NCBI GenBank assembly: GCA_964030785.1
Contig: OZ034976.1
Location: 1,054,001 to 1,118,000, forward strand
Source of the DNA: Siderastrea siderea
Lineage: Eukaryota > Cnidaria > Anthozoa > Scleractinia > Rhizangiidae
DNA length: 64,000 nt
Reading direction: 5' to 3'
Shown here: one piece after another, positions 31,145 to 38,490 of the stretch
How positions within the stretch are numbered: the first letter of the stretch is position 1
How the letters are laid out: every line of letters starts with the position of its first letter
Notes under the pieces: generated by a model
What the model saw: the letters and a program-made list of their open reading frames with translations, nothing else
Database searches by the model: none
Told to the model about the DNA's origin: nothing
Position numbers and translations under genes: made by a program

Positions 31145-32188
31145 TTATGTCTTTTTGAAGTGTAACGTGACAATGGTATGGCCTTCACCAAACTTGACCA
31201 AGTCTCCTCCGGCACCAATCGTTTCAGCCACTTGAACGTGAATCATTTCCACCACCTCATTACGAAGAGACATGTAATGAATGTGCAACGGTTCAAAATA
31301 CAGGGTGCCACGTGCTTCTCGCTTGTACTGGATTTCACGCAACAAATCAGTCACGCGATTGCCAACCATCATACTGCCTGCCACGTCGGAGTACACGTGC
31401 AACGATCGTGTGGGTTCCCCCACCACGGCACGAAACGCTACATTCAAGTTGGTGAAACGCCAACCACAACTCATACTCAATTGTAAATAATCCAGTAACC
31501 CCGACCGAACGGTCCAAAAGACCGGGTTGTGCTGATCGTCCTTCAAATCGTTCCAATCGCTGTTCTTGGTCATGTCGGGTATTTGATCCCCCATGAAGTC
31601 TTGCTGTAAATTCGGCCCCAAGATCCATCCACTGCTAATTTTACGTAACCATCCCATCTTGACAGCTAATTTGGTATTGATGTCAATGCCTGGCGTGTCG
31701 TCGCCACAATGACAGACATTCGTGTTGTCGATGAGCAGATCCTCGCCTTCCCACTTGAACTTGGCGTAGGTGTGTTTGCCTTGATCGTTGGTAAACCGAC
31801 CACCTTGAATCGCCGTTTCCATGCGTCGTTGTTCCAAGTGAACAACGGTGGCTTTCATGAAACTCACCCCATCCACCACCCAATCCAAATCTTTCACGTC
31901 ATTGATGAGCGTTTGAGCGTATCCCATGCGAGTGATCATTTCCCCGTCTTTTCCACTCGGTTTGGGATAGGTTTGCCGCCAGATCGACGACATCATGTAC
32001 CCATCTTTCTGCACCAACTGATACAAATTGACGCGCGCATCCGGTAAGGAAATGGCACTCAACCCCACTTGCCATCCACCTCCCGTGAGCTGTAACGGTT
32101 GAGGTAAACGAATCTTGAAGGAATTGGCTTGGTTGTTGGGAAATTCACGTCGGTTGGCATGACTGGGTAACGTCACGTAGAACGACAT
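31145..32188 (-). CDS. Penton/minor-capsid-like protein 1
   Basis: 347 residues from the ATG at 32188 (frame upstream lacks ATG). N-terminal signature MSFYVTLPSHA, then KIRLPQPLQLTGGGWQVGL. C-terminal signature LHVYSDVAGSMMVGNRVTDLLREI, ending HTIVTLHFKKT. It is clearly related to the adjacent gene upstream and more distantly to 36734-37786. Polinton minor capsid (penton-like) proteins have this start and end pattern and are predicted to form the vertices. The frame is intact and runs tail to head with its paralogue. Confidence 0.85.
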   Translation of the reverse strand: MSFYVTLPSHANRREFPNNQANSFKIRLPQPLQLTGGGWQVGLSAISLPDARVNLYQLVQKDGYMMSSIWRQTYPKPSGKDGEMITRMGYAQTLINDVKDLDWVVDGVSFMKATVVHLEQRRMETAIQGGRFTNDQGKHTYAKFKWEGEDLLIDNTNVCHCGDDTPGIDINTKLAVKMGWLRKISSGWILGPNLQQDFMGDQIPDMTKNSDWNDLKDDQHNPVFWTVRSGLLDYLQLSMSCGWRFTNLNVAFRAVVGEPTRSLHVYSDVAGSMMVGNRVTDLLREIQYKREARGTLYFEPLHIHYMSLRNEVVEMIHVQVAETIGAGGDLVKFGEGHTIVTLHFKKT

Positions 32189-32202
32189 GTTGTCTTTGTT
32201 CT

Positions 32203-33246
32203 TCACACCACCACTTCCCTTTTAAAGTGGAGAGTCAGGAGGGCATGGCCTTCACCAAATTTCACCAGATCCCCATTGGTTTCGGCCATCTGGGTTTCGA
32301 CGATTTCCACCACTTCATTGCGTACTGGGATATATTGAATATGTCGAGGTTCAAAGTGGGTGGTGTTTTGTGGCTGGTACTTGATTTCTCTTAAGAGATC
32401 GGTGATGCGGCCCCCTACCATGCTGCTGGTGCCTACATCACAATACACGTGCAAAGGACGCGTGGAGGGAAATTCCAACGAGGGACGAAAGGTCTGGTTC
32501 AAATTCACAAACCGCCAAGGACACGATAGACTCAATTTCAGATAATCCCCCTCCACTTTCCAAAAGATGGGCTTGTTGGCGGCATCGCGGACATCCGTCG
32601 GGGTGGGAATGGTGGAAATGCCTTGAAATTCTTGCAAGAGATTCGGACCCAATCGATACTGGCCGGGGGACGCTTGTTCAATCCATCCCATTCTCAGGGC
32701 CAAGGATCTGCCCCATGACACGTGCGCTACTTGTCGTTTGTAATCCACATTGGTGGTATTCAATAACAAATCCCCTTCGGACGTCCATTCAAACGTCGGG
32801 TATAATTTGACGCCATTGTCCTCGGTCCATTTGTTTTTGGGTTCGGTTTGTTTGGCACGGCTTTGCTCGTAACGGTACACCAGCTGATGAAAAAAGTGCA
32901 ATCCCGTCGAGGAGGCCAATTCCTTTCTCATATCTCGCCCGTAGACAGTGAGTTCGCGACGTTGATGCCACCATCGATCGTTGCCTTGATCGTCTTGGGC
33001 ATACACCCGTTCGTGCCATCGTACGTACAACAGAGGATGGGAATCGCCCACGCCTCCTTCTTCCGCTATCACGGGAATGGTGGGTAAGGATAAACTCACC
33101 ATGCCTACCATCCATCCTCGTCCCATAAATCGGATGGGTTTAGGCAATCGGTTTCTGAAATGATGACTCTTGTTCCCAGGAAACTCTTTGGTACTCGCAT
33201 GACTCATCAACGTCACGTAAAACGAAGAGTTGGGCACCAACGTCAT
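32203..33246 (-). CDS. Penton/minor-capsid-like protein 2
   Basis: 347 residues, with SSFYVTLMSHASTKEFPGN near the start and LHVYCDVGTSSMVGGRITDLL and HALLTLHFKREV near the end. It aligns along its whole length with the product of 31145-32188, so the pair is a tandem duplication. The next gene's ATG stands 15 bp beyond its stop. Two related vertex proteins could form a heteromer or occupy different vertices (inference). Confidence 0.85.
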   Translation of the reverse strand: MTLVPNSSFYVTLMSHASTKEFPGNKSHHFRNRLPKPIRFMGRGWMVGMVSLSLPTIPVIAEEGGVGDSHPLLYVRWHERVYAQDDQGNDRWWHQRRELTVYGRDMRKELASSTGLHFFHQLVYRYEQSRAKQTEPKNKWTEDNGVKLYPTFEWTSEGDLLLNTTNVDYKRQVAHVSWGRSLALRMGWIEQASPGQYRLGPNLLQEFQGISTIPTPTDVRDAANKPIFWKVEGDYLKLSLSCPWRFVNLNQTFRPSLEFPSTRPLHVYCDVGTSSMVGGRITDLLREIKYQPQNTTHFEPRHIQYIPVRNEVVEIVETQMAETNGDLVKFGEGHALLTLHFKREVVV

Positions 33247-33249
33247 TGT

Positions 33250-34401
33250 TTAGTCACGTCGTCTTTTGGGTGGGCTTGTCTCTTTAATCTTCAGTTGTCG
33301 TTTGGGTGGGCTTTTCCTCTGGGGTGGTTGGAGAGACGTGACGTCTTGACTACGAATCCAACTATTGTACTTGTCGGGCCACCCTTTCCACTTGACCAAC
33401 CAACGATCTTTTTGTCGCTTAAGTACCTTTTCAATGCGAAACACCTCGGATACATGGACTTTTTGTAAATCCTCTTCATAAAACGTACCTTGGACGGGGG
33501 TCTCATCCCATTCGTGAATCTTATACGTGGGCACAGATCCCGGGATCACCCGATGCACTACAAACACTTCTTCGGTCCAACCGGGTAAATAGCCTTTGGC
33601 AAAGGTACGATGAATCTTATTGAGACGGACACGATCTCCGACTTTGAATTTAGGTTTTTTCTTGTCTTTCAACCGTTGGGCATACAATCGTTTCCACACC
33701 GCTTCTTCGTTGTCCCACGTCACGTTTTCGGGGGGCATACCAATACTTCGATGACGGGTGGCATTATACCCCTGCACCAACTCGGGTAAGACATCGTCAA
33801 ACTGTAAGGTGTTGGCCGCGGTCAAATAACGGTACAACCGTTCTTTCAAGGTGCGGTTAAATCGTTCCACCACACTGGCTTTGGCATCCCCTTCCGTCGA
33901 AAAATGTTGAATCCCTTGCTCGTCAAGCCATCGTTGAAAGGTCCGGTTATAAAATTCTTTCCCTCGATCCGTTTGCAATCGATTCGGGTGACGTCCTCCT
34001 TGTCTCACAATCTTCTCAAAGGCTTTCACGAGGGCCACCCCGGTTTTGTCTTTCAACGGTTCGACCCACGCGTACTTGGACAACACATCCACCACGGTCA
34101 ACAAGTAGCGTATACCCCGATTATGTTTGGCCAAACGTTGCACTTCCACTAAATCCGCGACCCATTGATCATCCAAGCCCCCTACGATCACGGGGACGGT
34201 GGGAAAACGACGACGTCGTGGTTTATGTAACGTATAGGCCAAATCGCGTTCCAAGACCCGTTGAGCTTTTTTCAAAGGGAGACGATGGGCTTTAGCAAAC
34301 CGTTGCACCCCTCCTAAACTGCCGGGGGCTCGAGGATCGTGGTAACGATTCAACCATGATGGGGAGACCTTTTTCTTTCGAGGGGCCATACGTTCTGGCA
34401 T
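33250..34401 (-). CDS. Retroviral-type DDE integrase with chromodomain
   Basis: 383 residues. The catalytic core has Asp83 (QWVADLVEV), Asp145 (LQTDRGKEF) and Glu179 (ASVVERFNRT). An SH3-like segment (FKVGDRVRLNKIH, ~253-265) precedes a chromodomain (~320-352: EVFRIEKVLK, RWLVKWKGW, YNSWI), and a basic tail follows. It inserts the element and produces the 6-bp target duplication seen at its ends. A chromodomain could guide insertion to particular chromatin. The frame is intact with all catalytic residues. Confidence 0.95.
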   Translation of the reverse strand: MPERMAPRKKKVSPSWLNRYHDPRAPGSLGGVQRFAKAHRLPLKKAQRVLERDLAYTLHKPRRRRFPTVPVIVGGLDDQWVADLVEVQRLAKHNRGIRYLLTVVDVLSKYAWVEPLKDKTGVALVKAFEKIVRQGGRHPNRLQTDRGKEFYNRTFQRWLDEQGIQHFSTEGDAKASVVERFNRTLKERLYRYLTAANTLQFDDVLPELVQGYNATRHRSIGMPPENVTWDNEEAVWKRLYAQRLKDKKKPKFKVGDRVRLNKIHRTFAKGYLPGWTEEVFVVHRVIPGSVPTYKIHEWDETPVQGTFYEEDLQKVHVSEVFRIEKVLKRQKDRWLVKWKGWPDKYNSWIRSQDVTSLQPPQRKSPPKRQLKIKETSPPKRRRD

Positions 34402-34700
34402 TCATCCCATAAGGTCGATATGGTGGGGACCGTGTGGGGATGCGCCTTTTGAATGATTCGATACCATCGCCATGCCTCTGGGTGAGCTTTTAACCATAAG
34501 ACAAACACCACCCATCGATATAGGTTGCGGTCCACATGGGTTTCTTCAAAGAGGTGGAGAGGATGCGTGTCCTCGGGACAAGGGGGTATGGGGATTTGGG
34601 TGCCGGGTTGATGATCATATAAGACTTGACAAAGGGTTTGATGACATTGCCATTGCCCCAGGGACAAGACAGACTCCCACACATCACACACAGACTCCAT
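34350..34700 (-). CDS. 116-residue protein, function unknown
   Basis: The start is taken at the ATG at 34700, because an upstream in-frame ATG (34736) lies before an AATAAA signal that probably ends the upstream transcript. The protein is rich in Trp, His and Cys (VWESVLSLGQWQCHQ, YRWVVFVLWLKAHPEAWRWY). It overlaps the integrase start by 52 bp in another frame. No domain is recognised. Confidence 0.55.
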   Translation of the reverse strand: MESVCDVWESVLSLGQWQCHQTLCQVLYDHQPGTQIPIPPCPEDTHPLHLFEETHVDRNLYRWVVFVLWLKAHPEAWRWYRIIQKAHPHTVPTISTLWDECQNVWPLERKRSPHHG

Positions 34701-34737
34701 GGTGACATTGATAAAAAATTTTATTCGTTCTCTCATT

Positions 34738-35595
34738 TTAAAAGAGACCTAGACGGCCATAGCTGACGGTCTCTAGACCTTTCTGCCAGTTCTCTACACT
34801 GTCACTGTACTTGGGGGGTGGTGGTGCCGGGGCTACCATCATTTCTTGACGGTTCTTGAGCTCTTGAATTTCTCGTAACAATTGTTTCTCATAATCTGTC
34901 AGGGGCCGATCCACGTCCTCTTTCCTTCTGACTGGAGGGCCAGGGATGTCATAGCCCCTCTTGGGATATCCTTGAGCATCACGGGTGGGTGGTTCAGCTT
35001 GTTGGTCGGCTTTTTTGGGAGGGTTGTCATGAAACCACGTCCAGTACTTGGAACCCAAGGGTTGATCAGCCCATCGGAAGAAGCCACACGTTTTCTTGGA
35101 ACAAGTCAGAAACAACCGATCGGGGTTCTGGGTCGAATGACTCTGTTGTAGCGTGGCGGGTTCACGGCAAAAGCATTGTAAACCACCCCACATGTCCAAC
35201 ACTTCTACATGAGGTTGACTATACACGGCTTTCATATACTCCAGAACTTTATCTTGTCCACAAAACAGCAAACACGGTTGCATGGGACATTTCACATACT
35301 TCCATCCCTTTTGAGATTCTCGGGCCTCCAAACGCACCTCATGGTAAGGACATACCATAGTGTCCACTGAACTGGGAGGATCATACACGGTCGTCAAGGT
35401 GAATTGAGGTGATGGGGGTGATTGCTCCACCATGTCATTCAATTCTTTCATCATCTCTTCCACAGCAGCTCGGGTGTCTTCCACCACGTCGCACACCACA
35501 GGATCACAGTCCACGGGCGTCATATGTTGAATGCTCTTCTTCTTCTTCTTCCCCTCTGGGGGATGGGTTGATTTTCTCTTCCGATCGACAGACAT
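34738..35595 (-). CDS. GRF-type zinc-finger protein
   Basis: 285 residues from the ATG at 35595, 39 bp below a TATAAAAA box. The N-terminus has nuclear-localisation-like basic runs (DRKRKS, GKKKKKS). The middle has two Cys-containing modules: CPYHEV followed by CPMQPCLLFC, and a GRF finger CFCREPA...LFLTCSKKTCGFFRWAD. A predicted coiled segment (YEKQLLREIQELKNRQEMM) and a Pro-rich end follow. GRF fingers bind single-stranded DNA in topoisomerase III and NEIL3 families, so a role in replication or repair is plausible but unproven. Confidence 0.8.
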   Translation of the reverse strand: MSVDRKRKSTHPPEGKKKKKSIQHMTPVDCDPVVCDVVEDTRAAVEEMMKELNDMVEQSPPSPQFTLTTVYDPPSSVDTMVCPYHEVRLEARESQKGWKYVKCPMQPCLLFCGQDKVLEYMKAVYSQPHVEVLDMWGGLQCFCREPATLQQSHSTQNPDRLFLTCSKKTCGFFRWADQPLGSKYWTWFHDNPPKKADQQAEPPTRDAQGYPKRGYDIPGPPVRRKEDVDRPLTDYEKQLLREIQELKNRQEMMVAPAPPPPKYSDSVENWQKGLETVSYGRLGLF

Positions 35596-35633
35596 CGTAC
35601 TCAAAGGTTGATGTCACCCCTACCGACCATGCC

Positions 35634-35641
35634 TTTTTATA
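35634..35641 (-). promoter_or_regulatory. TATA box of the GRF-protein gene
   Basis: TATAAAAA on the minus strand, 39 bp before the ATG at 35595. Confidence 0.7.
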
Positions 35642-35654
35642 CCTTAGACCCTTG

Positions 35655-35775
35655 CATGTCATTGGTCAGCTTATCCTACCCATATAAGGACTTGTTATCT
35701 TCCCATTGGTCAGCTTGTTCAATCCAAATAAGGACCTCTTGTCTTCCCATTGGTCAACTGTCCCTATTTAAGACG
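35655..35775 (+). promoter_or_regulatory. Divergent promoter with three inverted CCAAT boxes
   Basis: Three cattggtca words (near 35659, 35705 and 35748) are spaced about 45 bp apart within an imperfect repeat. A TATTTAAG element near 35765 serves the plus-strand gene. The opposite TATA box serves the GRF gene. Confidence 0.6.
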
Positions 35776-35810
35776 GTCCCTTGGTCTCTAGATCTTCATT
35801 CTCAAAAGCC

Positions 35811-36503
35811 ATGCCCCCAGACATCATGATCGGAGAACAAGATCTCGGTGCCTTGGAACTGCAAGTGGGTCATGGCCATGTGGTCTACACAGGGGGAGCC
35901 AAAGGTACGGATGCCCTCGTGGAAGAACAGGCCAAACACTTTGGGATGCAACTAGAAGTCCTGGTCCCCCCGAACCATCCTCGATCCACTTTCATCACCC
36001 CTTCTACGGTGGAAGTCCTGATGCTGGCCAACCCCCATCTTCACCAGGCAGCGGAGAAACTAGGCAAAAAGATGCCCAGTCATTTTTACACCTTGCAATT
36101 GCTGCAACGTAATTATCAAATTGCCAAAAAAGCCCATACCATCTATGCCTTTGGCATCTTGGAACCGGATCATAAACGTGTGAAAGGAGGCACTGGTTGG
36201 ACTGTGCAATTGGCTATGGATCAAGGCAAACCCGTCTACCTGTTTGACATCCCCAGTCAATCATGGTACCGCTCGGACCATTACTACCAAGTCAATGAGA
36301 ATGCCGCCACCCTGGTGACTGGCAGTCAATTTGTCCCTTGGGGACCTAAAAAGCCCACCCTTCATCAAAGTAGTGCTATTGTGGGATCCCGGGATGTGGA
36401 CGAGAAAACCCGAGCCGAAATTCAAGCCTTATTCAACCGCACCTTCTGTCTACCCGAGAACATTGATCAATTACGTATGGAACTGGAAGACTTTCATTTG
36501 TAA
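35811..36503 (+). CDS. SLOG/Rossmann-type nucleotide-binding-like protein
   Basis: 230 residues from the first ATG (35811) after the CCAAT/TATTTAAG promoter. A Rossmann-like motif VVYTGGAKGTDALVEE (~24-39) is followed by AKHFGMQLEVLVPP. Later come RNYQIAKKAHTIYAFG (~103-118) and VKGGTGWTVQLAMDQGKPVYLFD, as in YspA/DprA-like SLOG proteins that bind nucleotides. The role in a Polinton is unknown. It is one of the few plus-strand genes and converges on the third penton-like gene. The frame is intact. Confidence 0.75.
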   Translation: MPPDIMIGEQDLGALELQVGHGHVVYTGGAKGTDALVEEQAKHFGMQLEVLVPPNHPRSTFITPSTVEVLMLANPHLHQAAEKLGKKMPSHFYTLQLLQRNYQIAKKAHTIYAFGILEPDHKRVKGGTGWTVQLAMDQGKPVYLFDIPSQSWYRSDHYYQVNENAATLVTGSQFVPWGPKKPTLHQSSAIVGSRDVDEKTRAEIQALFNRTFCLPENIDQLRMELEDFHL

Positions 36504-36733
36504 TTTCTTAGTTTTTATTTTTTCAATCTGTACATAGCTTTCTTTTTTTTAATTTTTTTAGTTTTTATTTTTTTTCCCCATTGTACATAGCCATTTTTAT
36601 TTTTTCAAATTGTAGATAGCTTTTTTCAATTGTAAATAGGAACACCCCACCCGCGTGGCAAAAGAAGACCAACCACCCTTTGTAAAAAACATCAACTCTT
36701 TTAATTAAAATAAAAAAGTTCACAACCCTGACG
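36504..36733. other. AT-rich convergent 3' spacer
   Basis: T-rich imperfect repeats of tttttattttttc joined to ttgtacatagc lie between two converging genes. They probably hold polyadenylation signals for both strands. Confidence 0.5.
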
Positions 36734-37786
36734 TCATGTCCGTTGACTTTTTCTGGAGAGTTGAAGGGTAATGATGGTACTGCCTTGTTTGAAAGGAGCC
36801 GGCTGTCCATTCGCTGTTTGAATGTCAATGGCAATGCTGTCAAAGATGGTTTTGCCAAGAGGAAAATACATCCGTTGCGTGGTATCAAACTGATGATCGG
36901 TATTGCCAGCATCAATGGCACGTAAAAAACCTTTTTCTTGATTTCCAACCACGCTGTCAATGACGAGATCCGTGTAAATCATGAGTTGTTGTCGTCCTTG
37001 TTGCGGTTTGACGGTTTGGGTGGTGGGAAATGGTTGTCGACTGAGATTAGGACCCAAGAACAACTCATACTCGAAATCGGGGTGGGTAAAGCTGACAGAG
37101 ACGATGCCATGCGGTGGATATTTGTTGACAGGCCCTATGGTGGGTGTCCATTTGTGGCGATCGTCGTAATCCACGATATGTTTCACCAGATAATTTTTTT
37201 CTTGGACAATTCTCTGCGTTGGCGTTCCATCTTTGACAAGTCCCATCAGGCTGGCCAATTTCCATTCCATTTCAAATTGCATGTTGGCTGGTATGAGTAC
37301 ATACAACGAATCTAATTCGGAGGCGATGCCGGCATTGGTGATTTTCACGTAGGGTTGAGCCAGGTTAAGAGCGGCTAGTTGTTGTCGTTTCCCTAGATCG
37401 TCCACGTCCATTTTGGCTATATCCATCATGACTTCCATGTGTTGTTTTTCTATTTCGTAAGCGATGGCAATCCATGCCTCTTTCAAATTGTGGTAATACC
37501 CTGGCGGTAAATGGATTTGTTTGGTCACTTGAATGGGAGCCGTTCCATCAGCACGTTTTGGTATGTATCTGATATCTGTTTTCATCCAATGTTTTTGACT
37601 ATCTTCTTGCGTCCAATTCTGCTTGGTTTGATCTCCCAATTGTTGATAAAAAGCCGGGTGTGAGATATGAACCAAGGCCGCTTCCCAATCATCTTCCACC
37701 AAATAATGTGAATGAGGAAGTCTGGCAGTAAATTTTTGATTCGTGCCTTGTGCTTGATCACTGATAAGGGTGATGTAAAAACTCAT
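36734..37786 (-). CDS. Penton/minor-capsid-like protein 3
   Basis: 350 residues from the ATG at 37786, 34 bp below a TATAAAAA box. It starts MSFYITLISDQAQGTNQKF and has ARLPHSHYLVEDDWEAALVHIS. Near the C-terminus it has MIYTDLVIDSVVGNQ and STIITLQLSRKS, matching the start and end pattern of the two genes at 31145-33246 but much diverged. It may be the canonical vertex protein or a spike/fibre-base variant (inference). A 34-bp copy of its 3' end recurs at 38064. Confidence 0.8.
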   Translation of the reverse strand: MSFYITLISDQAQGTNQKFTARLPHSHYLVEDDWEAALVHISHPAFYQQLGDQTKQNWTQEDSQKHWMKTDIRYIPKRADGTAPIQVTKQIHLPPGYYHNLKEAWIAIAYEIEKQHMEVMMDIAKMDVDDLGKRQQLAALNLAQPYVKITNAGIASELDSLYVLIPANMQFEMEWKLASLMGLVKDGTPTQRIVQEKNYLVKHIVDYDDRHKWTPTIGPVNKYPPHGIVSVSFTHPDFEYELFLGPNLSRQPFPTTQTVKPQQGRQQLMIYTDLVIDSVVGNQEKGFLRAIDAGNTDHQFDTTQRMYFPLGKTIFDSIAIDIQTANGQPAPFKQGSTIITLQLSRKSQRT

Positions 37787-37819
37787 GGTCACAATCACCA
37801 CCTAACCCCTCTGGTTACC

Positions 37820-37827
37820 TTTTTATA
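37820..37827 (-). promoter_or_regulatory. TATA box of the third penton-like gene
   Basis: TATAAAAA on the minus strand, 34 bp before the ATG at 37786. Confidence 0.7.
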
Positions 37828-37844
37828 CCTGCCCCCGATGCTCA

Positions 37845-37945
37845 AATTGGACTGTGGACTTTGAGCCCGCGTTCCTCAGCAGTTTTGCTCCATCCTGAGC
37901 CCGCGATCCTTTTTTTCCACTGGTCAGCGGTTTCCCACCCTAGCC
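37845..37945 (-). repeat. Decayed internal copy of the TIR repeat
   Basis: The words ggactttgagcccgcg, gagcccgcgatcc and ccactggtcagcggtttccc match the right TIR unit and its outer part in the same orientation, with substitutions and small gaps. Confidence 0.8.
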
Positions 37946-38063
37946 AGAGGCCTATTCTGATACGTCATGTAAGCGTCACGAAATGTCCTCTCTTTTCTTT
38001 CCTCTGAGCCCACGTGCTCCAGGATTTAATTAATGATTCGCTTTCTCTATAAAAAAAACAACC

Positions 38064-38097
38064 ACGTCATGTCCGTTGACTTTTTCTGGAGAGTTGA
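38064..38097 (+). repeat. 34-bp duplicate of the penton-like gene 3' end
   Basis: Identical to 36731-36764, including the stop codon region of the third penton-like gene. Confidence 0.85.
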
Positions 38098-38290
38098 GAT
38101 GAAACTATTTTTTTTTTGTCGCCTCAAAAAAAAAAAAAAAAAAATTTGAAAACCGAAGCGGTTCTGTTTAGCTCGCAATGTTTTCCCATTCCCCGCGTTG
38201 TTGTGAAACTCTACTTCTGATCGGCTGATACTTTGACCATGGCCTTGACCTTGACCATGGCCTGACTGGGACTGACCAATCACAACCAAA

Positions 38291-38298
38291 TGACGTCA
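38291..38298 (+). promoter_or_regulatory. CRE site (tgacgtca)
   Basis: Perfect CREB/ATF palindrome 12 bp before a tatataag box (38310-38317) and about 60 bp before an ATG. Confidence 0.6.
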
Positions 38299-38309
38299 CA
38301 CTGTTTAGC

Positions 38310-38317
38310 TATATAAG
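38310..38317 (+). promoter_or_regulatory. TATA box of the right-arm plus-strand unit
   Basis: tatataag, 36 bp upstream of the ATG at 38353, behind a CRE. Confidence 0.6.
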
Positions 38318-38352
38318 CAGCAAAATTACCCCCGAACTTTCTTTTTTTCAAG

Positions 38353-38490
38353 ATGGAGGAAGGTCAGGGAGACTTACGACAGTTTTTTCACAGATTTATT
38401 CATCGCTTTACCCCAGCAACCCTCGGCTTTACAAACAAAACGATGACAGCTAAGATTTCAGCGAAAAATGTGGGAGATTTTTATCTGTAG
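38353..38490 (+). CDS. 45-residue ORF in the right arm, function unknown
   Basis: It starts at an ATG in good context (caagatgga) behind CRE and TATA elements, reads MEEGQGDLRQFFHRFIHRF at the start and stops at a TAG. A strong splice donor (gag/gtaagt, GT at 38537) follows 46 bp later. It has no recognisable motif. It could be a small early-type protein or an upstream ORF in a spliced leader. Confidence 0.4.
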   Translation: MEEGQGDLRQFFHRFIHRFTPATLGFTNKTMTAKISAKNVGDFYL

